From the NCBI GenBank assembly GCA_903832005.1, contig CAIKZO010000075.1, positions 1-64,000 of the forward strand: 64,000 nucleotides of DNA, in the 5' to 3' direction. The DNA comes from Enhydrobacter aerosaccus. GTDB taxonomy: Bacteria > Pseudomonadota > Alphaproteobacteria > Reyranellales > Reyranellaceae. Under the pieces are notes generated by a model. It was not told the DNA's origin. It ran no database searches and was given only the letters and a program-made list of their open reading frames with translations. The translations under genes were made by a program, and so were the position numbers. This document shows positions 1-8,424 of this stretch, in pieces; the stretch's first letter is position 1; each line of letters opens with the position of its first letter.

Positions 1-40
1 AGTGGCGCTCATGATGCGCCACTGGAGTGGCGCGCTCCAA
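1..40. repeat. Two adjacent hairpins downstream of the aldolase/SDR gene
   Basis: Bases 1-8 (AGTGGCGC) pair perfectly with 16-23 (GCGCCACT) around a 7-base loop. A second short stem, TGGAG with CTCCA, spans 23-39. They begin about 10 bases past the stop codon of the minus-strand gene, so they may help end its transcript. No T-run is visible before the window edge, so calling this an intrinsic terminator would go too far. Confidence 0.4.
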
Positions 41-49
41 TGAAAAGAC

Positions 50-2086
50 CTATCGCAGAGCGGCCGCGATGTTGCCGCCGTCGACCGTCAGCACGGCGCC
101 GGTCGTCTTGACCGCCTTGGCCAGCGTCACGAAGCACTGCGCCACGTCCTCGGCCGTTACCTCGATGCCCAGCAGGTTGCCGCCCATGTAGTCGGCTTCC
201 GTCAGGCCGCGTGCCTTGGAGCGCTGGGCGATCATCTCGTCAGTGAGCAGACCCGAGCGAATGCGGTCGGCGTTCACCGAGTTCGAGCGGATGCCGTCAG
301 CGCCATGGTCGAGCGCGTACTGGCGCATCAGGAACAAGGTCGCGGCCTTCGGCAGGCCGTACGGTCCGAAGTCGGGACCGGGGTTCACTGCCTGCTTGCT
401 GGTGTTGAACAGCAGGCAGCCGCCCAGGCCCTGCGCCTTCATGATGCGCACGGCGTTCTGCGCCACGCTCTGGTGCGCCCAGAAGTTCAGCTCGAAGCTC
501 TTGCGCAAGGTGGCCTCGTCGACCGTGCCGATCTTGCCCTGCCAGGCCGCGCCCGCGTTGGAGACGACGATATCGACGCCGCCGTAGGTCGCGGCGATCT
601 TGTCGAAGGCCGCGCGGACTTGGCTCGCATCGGTCACGTCGCAGGCGATGGCGAAGCCCTTCACCTTGGAGACATCGCGATCGACGACGACCACCTCGGC
701 GCCTTCCTTGGCGAAGGCAGATGCGGTCGCGGCACCGATGCCCGACGCGCCGCCGGTCACGACGGCGATGCGGCGCGCGAGAGGCTTCTCAGCCGTGGAG
801 TTGAGCTTGGCCTGCTCGAGCGACCAATATTCGATGTCGAAGATGTCGGGTTCGGGAATGCACTGGTAGGTGCCGAGCCGCTCGGCATCGGCGATCACCG
901 CGACGGTGGTCTCCGCGAGATCGGCCGCGATCTTGGCGTCCTTCGAGGAATTGCCGAGGCCGAACAGGCCGACGCCCGGCACCAGCACGACGCGTGGCAC
1001 GGGATCGAGTTCCTTCTTCGCCGTCACCAGCTTGCCGTTGTAGCGCGCGAAATAGGTGTGATAGTCGGCGGCAAATTTCTCCAGCGCCGCCGTCGTGTCC
1101 TTGGCGAAAGCATCGAGCTTGCCGGCTTCGGGCGCGGGCGCGACGAACGGATAGTTCTTGGTGCGGATGGCATGGTCCGGCGTGACCGGGCCCTGCTGGC
1201 TGTAGCGCGCGATGTCCTTGCCGTTCACGAAGGCCAGAATCTCGGGGTTGCTGCGGAACTCGAACACGAAGCGTTGCGTGGCCTCGCGGCCACCGTTCTT
1301 CGCCGGGATCGACATCAGCCCGCGCAGGATCGGCGCGATCTCGGCTGCAGTCGCTGGCGTGGCGGGCAGGGTGGCGCCCGGGAAGATCTTCTTGGTCGCC
1401 TTGGCGAGACGCTGCTCGGCCATGGTCACGAGGTCGATCATGCGCACGTAGGCTTCTTCCGCCGTGGCGCCCATCGAGAAGATGCCGTGCTTCAGCAGGA
1501 TCAACCCTTCGACGTCGGGATGAGCCTTGGCGATCTCGGCGGTCTTCTTGGCGAGCGCAAAGCCCGGCATGACGTACGGCACGAGTGCGGCGCGCTTGCC
1601 GTAGAGATCGGCCGCGAGCGCCTCGCCGTCGGGTTGGTCGGTCAGGGCCAACACGGCGTTGCTGTGCGTGTGGTCGATGAACTTGTGCGGCAGGAAGGCG
1701 TGCAGCAGCGTCTCGACCGACGGATTCGGCGACTTGCTGTCGAGCAGGTTGCTGCGCTGGACGTTGACCATGTCCTCGTCGGATAGGGCCTGCAGCCCCT
1801 GCAGCTCGCGCAGCGGGTTGAGACGCACGGCGGGGAGGCCGGGCGCCTCGATCGTGCCCATGTCCCAGCCGCTGCCCTTGACACAAAGCACATCGAGCGG
1901 GGCGCCGGTGATATCGGCCATGCGCGTCTTCACCGACGTATTGCCGCCGCCATGCAGCACCAGCTTGTGCTCGCCGCCCAGCAGCCGCGTCGTGTAGACG
2001 CGCAACGCCAAATCCTCGTTGATGCCCTTCGCGGCGTGGCTCGCGATCGCGGCCTTGGCGTCGCTGTCTTTCCAGAGATTTTCCAT
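50..2086 (-). CDS. Bifunctional class II aldolase / short-chain dehydrogenase (RhaD-like fusion)
   Basis: This 678-aa protein fuses two enzymes. The N-terminal 430 or so residues are a class II aldolase/adducin domain with GGGNTSVK at residues 46-53 and the zinc-binding type motifs HTHSN (near 139) and KHG (near 200). The C-terminal part is a Rossmann SDR with TGGASGIG near 445, NAG, and catalytic YGLPK (Tyr576, Lys580). The family includes rhizobial rhamnulose-phosphate aldolase/lactaldehyde dehydrogenase fusions; the true sugar here is not known. A strong AGAGGAG ribosome site lies just before the ATG at 2086. The Bug-type binding-protein gene ends 9 bases upstream on the same strand, so the two are probably co-transcribed. 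Confidence 0.9.
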   Translation of the reverse strand: MENLWKDSDAKAAIASHAAKGINEDLALRVYTTRLLGGEHKLVLHGGGNTSVKTRMADITGAPLDVLCVKGSGWDMGTIEAPGLPAVRLNPLRELQGLQALSDEDMVNVQRSNLLDSKSPNPSVETLLHAFLPHKFIDHTHSNAVLALTDQPDGEALAADLYGKRAALVPYVMPGFALAKKTAEIAKAHPDVEGLILLKHGIFSMGATAEEAYVRMIDLVTMAEQRLAKATKKIFPGATLPATPATAAEIAPILRGLMSIPAKNGGREATQRFVFEFRSNPEILAFVNGKDIARYSQQGPVTPDHAIRTKNYPFVAPAPEAGKLDAFAKDTTAALEKFAADYHTYFARYNGKLVTAKKELDPVPRVVLVPGVGLFGLGNSSKDAKIAADLAETTVAVIADAERLGTYQCIPEPDIFDIEYWSLEQAKLNSTAEKPLARRIAVVTGGASGIGAATASAFAKEGAEVVVVDRDVSKVKGFAIACDVTDASQVRAAFDKIAATYGGVDIVVSNAGAAWQGKIGTVDEATLRKSFELNFWAHQSVAQNAVRIMKAQGLGGCLLFNTSKQAVNPGPDFGPYGLPKAATLFLMRQYALDHGADGIRSNSVNADRIRSGLLTDEMIAQRSKARGLTEADYMGGNLLGIEVTAEDVAQCFVTLAKAVKTTGAVLTVDGGNIAAALR

Positions 2087-2095
2087 CCGCTCCTC

Positions 2096-3088
2096 TTAAT
2101 CCTCGGCCTGGACGCCAGCATCCTTGGCGATCTTAACCCAGGTCTCGACTTCGTTTTCCCAATAAGGGCGGAAACTGGCAGGGTCTCGTGGCTCTACCGT
2201 GAACCCCAGCTTGTCGATGCGGGCCGCGGTGTCAGGCTTCTTGAGGCTGGCGAGGATCTCGCCCGACAGCCGGTCGACGATCGGCTGCGGCGTGGCGGCG
2301 GGTGCGAAGAAACCCGCCCAAGACGCGGCGTCCGAGCCTTTGATGCCCTGCTCCTGCAGGGTGGGCACATCCGGCAGGTGCGGGTTGCGCTTGGGGCTGC
2401 AGATCGCGAGTGCGCGGATCTGGCTGGAGGTGATCTGCGTCAGCACGCTGGGCAAGGTGGCGATCGCCAGGTCGACGCGGCCGCCCACGATGTCCTGCAC
2501 CATCGGCGGCGCGCCGCGATAGGGCACATGGGTCATCTTGGTGCCAGTGCGCACCATGAAGAGTTCGGCGGTGAGATGGGCGCCCGAGCCGATGCCGGTC
2601 GAGCCGTAGTTAAGTGCGCCGGGCTTTTCCTTGGCGAGCTTGATCAGGTCCTGAATGTTCTGCGCGGGCAGGTCCTTGCGCACCACGACAACATGCTCGA
2701 AGGCGCCGGCGCCAGCGAGCGGCGCGAAGTCCTTCACCACATCGTAGCCCGGATCCTTCAGCATGAACTTGTTGTTGCCGTGGGTCTGGTTGGTGCCGAA
2801 GGTGATGGTGAGCCCGTCGGGCTTTGCCTTGGCGACCACGCGCGTGCCGATCGCGCCGGCGCCGCCCGAGACGTTGTCGACCACGACCTGCTGGCCGAGC
2901 GGTCCCGAGATATCGGCCGCCACGACGCGCGCGATCACGTCGACCGGCCCGCCCGCCGGATAGGCCACGACCATGCGGACCGGCGCCGACGGCGACCACG
3001 CCTGGGGGCTCATTTGGGCAAACGCCGGCTTCACGAACGGTACCGCCACCAGGCCGGCGGCAAACAAACGACGGTTCAAAGACATCAA
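2096..3088 (-). CDS. Bug/TctC-family tripartite tricarboxylate transporter substrate-binding protein
   Basis: A 330-aa periplasmic binding protein of the Bug (TctC) family. The N-terminus has a twin-arginine-like signal, NRRLFAAG, followed by a hydrophobic stretch and an AFAQ cleavage site. The mature part shows Bug hallmarks: RMVVAYPAGGPVDVIAR early, then VDNVSGGAGAIGT, and VPYRGAPPMVQDIVGG in the middle. These proteins usually deliver carboxylates to TctAB membrane partners, but no tctA or tctB is in the window, so this is an orphan, as is common for this family. It lies 9 bases upstream of the aldolase/SDR gene, which suggests a shared role in taking up and using a small carbon source. Confidence 0.88.
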   Translation of the reverse strand: MMSLNRRLFAAGLVAVPFVKPAFAQMSPQAWSPSAPVRMVVAYPAGGPVDVIARVVAADISGPLGQQVVVDNVSGGAGAIGTRVVAKAKPDGLTITFGTNQTHGNNKFMLKDPGYDVVKDFAPLAGAGAFEHVVVVRKDLPAQNIQDLIKLAKEKPGALNYGSTGIGSGAHLTAELFMVRTGTKMTHVPYRGAPPMVQDIVGGRVDLAIATLPSVLTQITSSQIRALAICSPKRNPHLPDVPTLQEQGIKGSDAASWAGFFAPAATPQPIVDRLSGEILASLKKPDTAARIDKLGFTVEPRDPASFRPYWENEVETWVKIAKDAGVQAED

Positions 3089-3105
3089 CTTGCTCCGTTG
3101 CTCTT

Positions 3106-3217
3106 GTCGTCCTGAGCGCAGCGAAGGACCTAAGGGTCCAACAGCGCGGTGTTGAAGCGATAGATCCTTCTAGGTATTTCGAGCGCGAGCTCGAAATACC
3201 AATGCGCTCAGGATGAC
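3106..3217. repeat. Intergenic inverted-repeat element ending in GTCxTCCTGAGCG
   Basis: This 112-base stretch between gpt and the Bug gene begins with GTCGTCCTGAGCGCAGCGAA and ends with CGCTCAGGATGAC, its near reverse complement. Inside are AAGGACC/GGGTCC and a perfect 12-bp stem (3173-3184 with 3189-3200, 4-base loop). It looks like a REP- or MITE-like interspersed element. A relative with the same kind of ends lies at 60004-60097. Confidence 0.65.
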
Positions 3218-3226
3218 AGATACTCT

Positions 3227-3727
3227 CTACTGACCAGCTTTCATTTCCACGATCGTCTTGGCCATGACGGCTTCCTGGTCCCAGGGGAACAGGATCCAGG
3301 TGTCCTGGCTCACCTCGGTGATAAACGTGTCGACCAGCGGCCGGCCGGCGGGTTTGGCATAGACGGTGGCGAAATGCGACTGCGGCAGCAGCGCGCGCAC
3401 GGCCCGTGCAGTGACGCCGGTGTCGACCAGGTCGTCGACGATCAGCCAGCCCGCGCCCTTGTCCTGCTCGGCCGCCGTGCCCTTCAGCAGTTCGACCGAC
3501 GTGCCGCGCGCCATGCGGTCGTAGGTCGAGCAGCAGATCGTGTCGACCACCCGGATGTTGAGCTCGCGCGCCACGATGGCGGCCGGCACCATCCCGCCGC
3601 GCGCGATCGCCACCAGCCCCTTGAACGGGCCGAGGTCGGCCAGCCGCCACGCGAGCGCTCGGGCGTCGCGGTGCAATTCCGTCCATGAAACCGGAAACAT
3701 CTTCTGATAGCCGGTATTGCTCGTCAT
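3227..3727 (-). CDS. gpt: Xanthine(-guanine) phosphoribosyltransferase
   Basis: This 166-aa protein transfers ribose phosphate from PRPP to xanthine or guanine in cytoplasmic purine salvage. It lines up with E. coli Gpt along its length: [18 protein letters not shown] (near 43-60), the PRPP-binding acidic motif [10 protein letters not shown] near residue 100, then [11 protein letters not shown] and [10 protein letters not shown] at the end. E. coli Gpt is 152 aa; the extra residues are N-terminal. The gene is divergent from the first terC gene, with 82 bases between starts, and is separated from the downstream Bug gene by the inverted-repeat element, so it is probably a single-gene transcript. 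Confidence 0.93.
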   Translation of the reverse strand: MTSNTGYQKMFPVSWTELHRDARALAWRLADLGPFKGLVAIARGGMVPAAIVARELNIRVVDTICCSTYDRMARGTSVELLKGTAAEQDKGAGWLIVDDLVDTGVTARAVRALLPQSHFATVYAKPAGRPLVDTFITEVSQDTWILFPWDQEAVMAKTIVEMKAGQ

Positions 3728-3809
3728 AAGCCCGATTTCACTTCCAGAATGATCGTTTACAGTGGGGGTGAATTCGATATGTTGCCCGGCAATGGAAGCC
3801 TAGGGAAGC

Positions 3810-4586
3810 GTGGAGGGGACTGTGCATTTTTCGATCCCGGTGTTCTCGTCTGCCATTTTTTGGGCGGCGCTCTGGAAGATCATCGTCGCGAACGTGATCC
3901 TGTCGGGCGACAACGCCGTCGTGATCGCCATGGCCGCGCATAATCTCGAAGAGAAGTACAAGCGTCCCGCCATCCTGCTGGGTAGCCTCGGCGCCATCGT
4001 GATGCTGATCATCTTCTGCGGCATCGTGAATTTCCTGCTGACCATCCCCTACCTCAAGATCGTGGGCGGCCTCCTGCTGCTGTGGATCGGCATCAAGCTC
4101 CTGACCGAGGAGGAAGAAGAGGGTAAGGGCAAGATCAAGGCGCACGGCACGCTGATGGCCGCCGTCGGCACGATCACCGTCGCCAACACCGTGATGAGCC
4201 TCGACAATGCCATCGCCATGGCCGCCGCCGCGCACGGCGACATGACCCTGATCGCCATCGGCCTGGTGATCAGCGTGCCGGTGATCATGGCGGGCGCCGC
4301 CATCATCGCCAGCGTTCTCGATCGCTTCCCCTGGGTCGCCATGGTCGGCGCCGCGCTGATCGGCTGGATCGCCGGCGGCGTGATCGCCGACGACGGTCGC
4401 CACGAGAATGTGGACGCCGCGACCGGCAATATCACCGAGACCGTCGATCCCGGCACCCTGGCGGCGTGGCTCGACAAGACCATTCCCAATGCCGAGGTCG
4501 TCTGCGGCATCGCCGGCGGCATCCTGGTGCTCGTGGTTGGCCTCGCGATCGCGCGGCGTAACAAAGCACGTGCCGAAAAGGCCTGA
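3810..4586 (+). CDS. TerC-family integral membrane protein (first of three)
   Basis: A 258-aa inner-membrane protein with about seven hydrophobic segments. It carries both TerC signature acidic motifs, ILSGDNAVVIAM (near 30-41) and VMSLDNAIAMA (near 130), whose aspartates line the metal site in this family. Characterised TerC members (Alx, MeeF/MeeY) export Mn2+; tellurite resistance is the historical name. The start is a GTG at 3810. A second GTG at 3822, preceded by GGAGG, is an equally possible start. It is followed 30 bases later by a close paralogue of similar layout, including a C-terminal region of about 70 residues (VIADDG, then AAWLDK and a final membrane helix) that the third copy lacks. 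Confidence 0.9.
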   Translation: MEGTVHFSIPVFSSAIFWAALWKIIVANVILSGDNAVVIAMAAHNLEEKYKRPAILLGSLGAIVMLIIFCGIVNFLLTIPYLKIVGGLLLLWIGIKLLTEEEEEGKGKIKAHGTLMAAVGTITVANTVMSLDNAIAMAAAAHGDMTLIAIGLVISVPVIMAGAAIIASVLDRFPWVAMVGAALIGWIAGGVIADDGRHENVDAATGNITETVDPGTLAAWLDKTIPNAEVVCGIAGGILVLVVGLAIARRNKARAEKA

Positions 4587-4616
4587 CGACCCCTTCAAAG
4601 ATAAGCGAGGCACGAG

Positions 4617-5432
4617 ATGGATATTTCCGAGATCGACGAATTCGCCGACCTGATCCCGTTCTTCGAGATGCTGCTGGCGGACTTCGCCCTGATCGACGTC
4701 CTGTCGGGCGCCTTCTGGCTCGCGGTCGGCAAGATCATGTTCGCCAACATCGTGTTGTCCGGCGACAACGCGGTCGTAATCGCCATGGCCTGCCGCAATC
4801 TGCCCGACCGGCAGCGCACCCGCGCGGTGTTCTTCGGCAGCGTCGGCGCCATCTTCCTGCGCATCGTCTTCTGCGCCATCGTCGGCCTGCTGCTGGGCGT
4901 GCCCTACCTCAAGCTGGCGGGTGGCCTCCTGCTGCTCTGGATCGGCGTCAAGCTGGTCTCGCAGGAAGAGGGCACCGAGAACGTCAAGGCGCACGCCTCG
5001 CTGTGGGCGGCGGTCGTGACGATCGTGATCGCCGATGCGGTGATGAGCCTCGACAATGCGATCGCCATAGCGGCCGCCGCGCAAGGCAACTTCCCGCTGA
5101 TCCTGATCGGGCTGGTCATCTCCATTCCCATCATCGTGCTGGGCGCGAGCCTGATCTCGAAGCTGCTCGATCACCATCCGTGGGTGGCGCTGATCGGCGC
5201 CGGCCTGATCGGCTGGATCGGCGGCGAGGTGATCGCGGGCGACGGCCGGCTCGACAAGGTCGGCGCCGCGGGCGAGCTGATCCATTTCGTGCGGCCCGGC
5301 TCGGTCGCGGCATGGCTCGACACGATCCTGCCGCACGCCGAACGCTCGCTGGCGGCCTTCGGCGCCGGGCTGGTCGTGATCCTGGGCCTCTATCTCACGA
5401 GCCAGGGTCGGCGGTTCGGCGGACGCACTTGA
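4617..5432 (+). CDS. TerC-family integral membrane protein (second of three)
   Basis: A 271-aa paralogue of the preceding gene. It has the same LSGDNAVVIAMA (near 46-57) and VMSLDNAIAIAA (near 143) motifs, the same GGLLLLWIG helix and the same C-terminal extension (VIAGDGRLDK, then VAAWLDT and a last helix). It differs in a longer acidic N-terminus, ISEIDEFADLIPFFEMLLAD. TerC-family proteins are membrane metal transporters, with Mn2+ export the best supported role. The first two copies resemble each other more than either does the third, which points to a local duplication. All three genes run in one direction with gaps of 30 and 17 bases, so one transcript is likely. Confidence 0.9.
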   Translation: MDISEIDEFADLIPFFEMLLADFALIDVLSGAFWLAVGKIMFANIVLSGDNAVVIAMACRNLPDRQRTRAVFFGSVGAIFLRIVFCAIVGLLLGVPYLKLAGGLLLLWIGVKLVSQEEGTENVKAHASLWAAVVTIVIADAVMSLDNAIAIAAAAQGNFPLILIGLVISIPIIVLGASLISKLLDHHPWVALIGAGLIGWIGGEVIAGDGRLDKVGAAGELIHFVRPGSVAAWLDTILPHAERSLAAFGAGLVVILGLYLTSQGRRFGGRT

Positions 5433-5449
5433 TCGCCGGGTATTAGGCG

Positions 5450-6076
5450 ATGGAGCTGGTGGGGTTCCATTTCGGCGGCGACGCCTTCGTGGCGCTGGCG
5501 CAGGTCATCCTCATCGACCTGGTGATGTCGGGCGATAACGCCATCATCATCGGCATGGCGGTCGCGGGCCTGCCGAAGGAAAACCGCACCAAGATCATCT
5601 TCTGGGGTGTGGCCGGCGCCACGGTGCTGCGCATCGGCTTCGCGCTGATGACGACGCAGCTGCTGCAGATCATCGGCCTTACCCTGGCGGGCGGCCTGCT
5701 GCTGCTGTGGGTCGCCTGGCGCATGTTCCGCGAACTGCGCACCAAGGGCACAGGCGAGGGCACCCATACCGGGGCGGCCGCCAAGACCCCCAAGACCACC
5801 GGCCAGGCGATGCTGCAGATCATCGCCGCCGACGTGTCGATGTCGCTCGACAACGTGCTGGCCGTCGCGGGCGCGGCGCGCGACCACAAGATGGTGCTGT
5901 GGATCGGGCTCGCGCTCTCGGTCCTGTTGATGGCGGTGGCGTCGAATTTCATCGCCCGCCTCCTCGACCGCTATCACTGGATCGCCTGGGTCGGTTTCGC
6001 GATCATCGTCTATGTCGCCGGCACCATGATCTGGGCCGGCACGCACGAGGTTGTTGCCGCCACCGCGAAGGTCTAA
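5450..6076 (+). CDS. TerC-family (YjbE-type) membrane protein (third of three)
   Basis: A shorter 208-aa TerC/YjbE protein. Both acidic motifs are kept (DLVMSGDNAIIIGMAVAG near 23-40; DVSMSLDNVLAVAGAA near 128-143). The middle loop is polar and lysine/threonine-rich (residues about 96-120), and the protein stops after the membrane core, without the C-terminal extension of its two neighbours. Metal (probably Mn2+) efflux is inferred from the family. dgt starts 10 bases downstream. dGTPases of the HD family need Mn2+ or a similar divalent ion, but a functional link is only a guess from proximity. Confidence 0.9.
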   Translation: MELVGFHFGGDAFVALAQVILIDLVMSGDNAIIIGMAVAGLPKENRTKIIFWGVAGATVLRIGFALMTTQLLQIIGLTLAGGLLLLWVAWRMFRELRTKGTGEGTHTGAAAKTPKTTGQAMLQIIAADVSMSLDNVLAVAGAARDHKMVLWIGLALSVLLMAVASNFIARLLDRYHWIAWVGFAIIVYVAGTMIWAGTHEVVAATAKV

Positions 6077-6085
6077 ACAGCCGGA

Positions 6086-7288
6086 ATGCCCCCTGATTCG
6101 ACGGCTTCAGAGTTGTGGCGACCCCAGGCGCTGGCACCCCATGCAACCTTGCCGTGGGCGAGCCGGGGCCGTCTGCACCAGGAAGCCGAGGCGCCGACGC
6201 GCAGTCCCTTCCAGCGCGACCGGGATCGCATCATTCATTCGACCGCGTTCCGGCGCCTGAAACACAAGACGCAGGTCTTCGTCTATCACGAGGGCGATCA
6301 CTACCGGACGCGCCTCACGCACTCGCTCGAAGTGGCGCAGATCGCGCGCACCGTCTGCCGGACCTTGCGGCTCGACGAGGATCTGGGGGAGGCCGTGGCA
6401 CTTGCCCATGACCTTGGCCACACGCCGTTCGGCCATGCCGGCGAAGAGGCGCTGCACGCGGCGATGAAGCCGTTCGGCGGCTTCGACCACAATGCCCAGA
6501 CCTTGCGCATCCTCACCAAGCTCGAGGAGCGCTATGCCGAGTTCAACGGCCTCAACCTCACGTGGGAGACGCTCGAAGGCGCGGTGAAGCACAATGGCCC
6601 GCTGCTGAAGGACGGGCGCGTGCTCGCCGACCTGCCGGCCGCGATCGTCGAATATTGCCGTGACCATGATCTCGAACTGGGCGGCCATGCCGGCCCGGAG
6701 GCGCAGGTCGCCGCTCTGAGCGACGACATCGCCTACAACAACCACGACATCGACGACGGTCTGCGCGCCGGGCTGTTCGAGGTGAAGGACCTGCTCGACC
6801 TGCCGCTGGTCGGCGAGATGTTCACCTTGGTCGAGAAGAAATATCCCGGCATTGCCCCATCGCGCCTGATCCATGAGGCGGTGCGCCGCGTGATCAACGC
6901 CATGGTCGAGGACGTGCTGGCGGAGACCGGCCGGCGGCTGGCCGACGCCAAGCCGAAGAGTGTGGCCGACGTCCGCGCGCTCGGCTATCCGGTGGTGGCC
7001 TTCTCCGAGCGGATGGCCGCGACCGACCGCACCATCAAGAAGTTCCTCTACACCCGCATGTACGAGCACTGGCTGCTCAACCGCTCGCACTCCAAGGCGC
7101 GCCGCGTGGTGATGGATCTGTTCGGCCTGCTGTTCGCCGAACCCAACTGCCTGCCGCCGCCGTGGCGCGAGCGCGCCGAGGCCGCCGAACGGCCGGCCCG
7201 CGCCCGCCTGGTCGCCGACTACATTGCCGGCATGACCGACCGCTTCGCCCTCGACGAGCACAAGCGGTTGTTCGATCTCTGGTCCTGA
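6086..7288 (+). CDS. dgt: Deoxyguanosinetriphosphate triphosphohydrolase-like protein
   Basis: A 400-aa cytoplasmic HD-domain dNTP triphosphohydrolase, which splits dNTPs to deoxynucleoside plus tripolyphosphate. The order of motifs is typical: FQRDRDRIIHSTAFRRLKHK (about 45-64), the metal-binding H..HD set in TRLTHSLEVAQ (His near 79), LAHDLGHTPFGHAGE (near 107-121), and a later D in LSDDIAYNNHDIDDG (near 212). The length fits the bacterial type 2 dGTPase-like family. In many alphaproteobacteria dgt is directly followed by argS; here a Bug binding-protein gene lies between them. Confidence 0.93.
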   Translation: MPPDSTASELWRPQALAPHATLPWASRGRLHQEAEAPTRSPFQRDRDRIIHSTAFRRLKHKTQVFVYHEGDHYRTRLTHSLEVAQIARTVCRTLRLDEDLGEAVALAHDLGHTPFGHAGEEALHAAMKPFGGFDHNAQTLRILTKLEERYAEFNGLNLTWETLEGAVKHNGPLLKDGRVLADLPAAIVEYCRDHDLELGGHAGPEAQVAALSDDIAYNNHDIDDGLRAGLFEVKDLLDLPLVGEMFTLVEKKYPGIAPSRLIHEAVRRVINAMVEDVLAETGRRLADAKPKSVADVRALGYPVVAFSERMAATDRTIKKFLYTRMYEHWLLNRSHSKARRVVMDLFGLLFAEPNCLPPPWRERAEAAERPARARLVADYIAGMTDRFALDEHKRLFDLWS

Positions 7289-7342
7289 CGCTGCATCACC
7301 GGTCCAAACAGGTGAGCTCAAAAATGAAAAAGGGAGAAGACC

Positions 7343-8317
7343 ATGCGCGGAAAGATCATCGCGGGCCTGCTGCTCGCCGCTAGCCTGATCGCTGGCAGTG
7401 CCGGCGCCCAGACGTATCCCTCCAAGCAGATCACGCTGGTCGTGCCCTTCACCGCGGGCGGCCCTACCGACACGCTGGCGCGCATCCTGGCGGAGCGCAT
7501 GAGCCGCACCCTCGGCCAGACGGTGATCGTCGACAATGTGACCGGCGCCGCGGGCACGATCGGCACCACGCGCGTCGCACGCGCGGCGCCCGACGGTTAC
7601 ACGATCGGGATTGGTCACTGGAGCACGCACGTCGTCAATCCGGCGATCTATCCGCTGCCGTTCGACGTCCTCAACGATCTTGAGCCGCTGGGCTTCATCG
7701 CGACCAATCCGCAGCTCTTCGTCGCCCGCAAGGACTTCCCCGCGAAGGATCCGCAGGAGCTGATCGCCTACATCAAGGCCAATCCCGACAAGGTCACGGC
7801 CGGAACCTCGGGCGTCGGGGCCGCCTCGCACATCGGCGGGCTCTACTTCGAGCAAAAGACCGGCACCAAGGTGCGCTTCATTCCCTACCGCGGCGGTGGG
7901 CCGGCGCTGCAGGACCTCGTTGCCGGACAGATCGACATCATGTTCGACCAGGCGGCCAACTCGATTCCGCAGATCCAGGCCGGCAAGATCAAGGTGTTCG
8001 CGGTGACGTCCAAGCAGCGGATGAAGGCGATGCCGGACATCCCGACCGTCGACGAAGTGGGCCTGCCCGGCCTCTACATCGCGGTCTGGCATGGGCTGTG
8101 GGCGCCCAAGGGCACGCCGAAGGACGTGGTGGCCAAGCTCTCGGCCGCGATCATGGAAGCCCTGGCCGATCCGCAGGTCCGCGCGCGCTTCGAGGCGCTC
8201 GGCCAGGATGTGCCCGAACCGGCCCAGCAAACGCCGCAGGCGCTGCACGCGTACCATGAGGCGGAGATCAAGCTATGGTGGCCGCTGATCAAGGCAGCCG
8301 GGATCAAGATCGAATAG
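7343..8317 (+). CDS. Bug/TctC-family substrate-binding protein inserted between dgt and argS
   Basis: A 324-aa periplasmic binding protein with a Sec-type signal peptide (RGKIIAGLLLAASLIAGSAG, cleavage after AGA-Q). Family hallmarks include ITLVVPFTAGGPTDTLARIL, VIVDNVTGAAGTIGT and FIPYRGGGPALQDLVAGQID. The ATG at 7343 follows a GGGAGAAG ribosome site. It is clearly a different paralogue from the Bug protein at 2096-3088, having Sec rather than Tat-like export and many differences. No TctA/TctB partner is nearby. Its position inside the otherwise conserved dgt-argS block suggests a lineage-specific insertion. Confidence 0.88.
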   Translation: MRGKIIAGLLLAASLIAGSAGAQTYPSKQITLVVPFTAGGPTDTLARILAERMSRTLGQTVIVDNVTGAAGTIGTTRVARAAPDGYTIGIGHWSTHVVNPAIYPLPFDVLNDLEPLGFIATNPQLFVARKDFPAKDPQELIAYIKANPDKVTAGTSGVGAASHIGGLYFEQKTGTKVRFIPYRGGGPALQDLVAGQIDIMFDQAANSIPQIQAGKIKVFAVTSKQRMKAMPDIPTVDEVGLPGLYIAVWHGLWAPKGTPKDVVAKLSAAIMEALADPQVRARFEALGQDVPEPAQQTPQALHAYHEAEIKLWWPLIKAAGIKIE

Positions 8318-8359
8318 GCGCCAGTAACGACCGTAATAGGCGATTCGCGCGCCCGCGCT

Positions 8360-8365
8360 TATAAT
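8360..8365 (+). promoter_or_regulatory. Perfect -10 hexamer (TATAAT) upstream of argS
   Basis: TATAAT lies in the sequence CGCTTATAATAGCC, 121 bases before the argS ATG and 43 bases past the Bug stop codon. Such AT-rich sequence is rare in this GC-rich window. No convincing TTGACA lies 16-18 bases upstream, so this is a weak promoter call. It would let argS and the genes behind it be transcribed independently of the inserted Bug gene. Confidence 0.35.
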
Positions 8366-8424
8366 AGCCGTCGGCGCGATCGAAAAAGAAAAAGACGCTA
8401 AATCAACGAGTTAGAGAATCGGGT

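Noticed and set aside
3728-3809. Possible yybP-ykoY manganese riboswitch before the terC array
   Set aside because: Only 82 bases separate gpt and terC starts, and I see neither the paired loops nor the conserved sequence of that riboswitch.
6107-8257. Minus-strand open frame of 716 codons across dgt and the Bug gene
   Set aside because: It spans two real plus-strand genes with recognisable active sites and has shadow-like composition.
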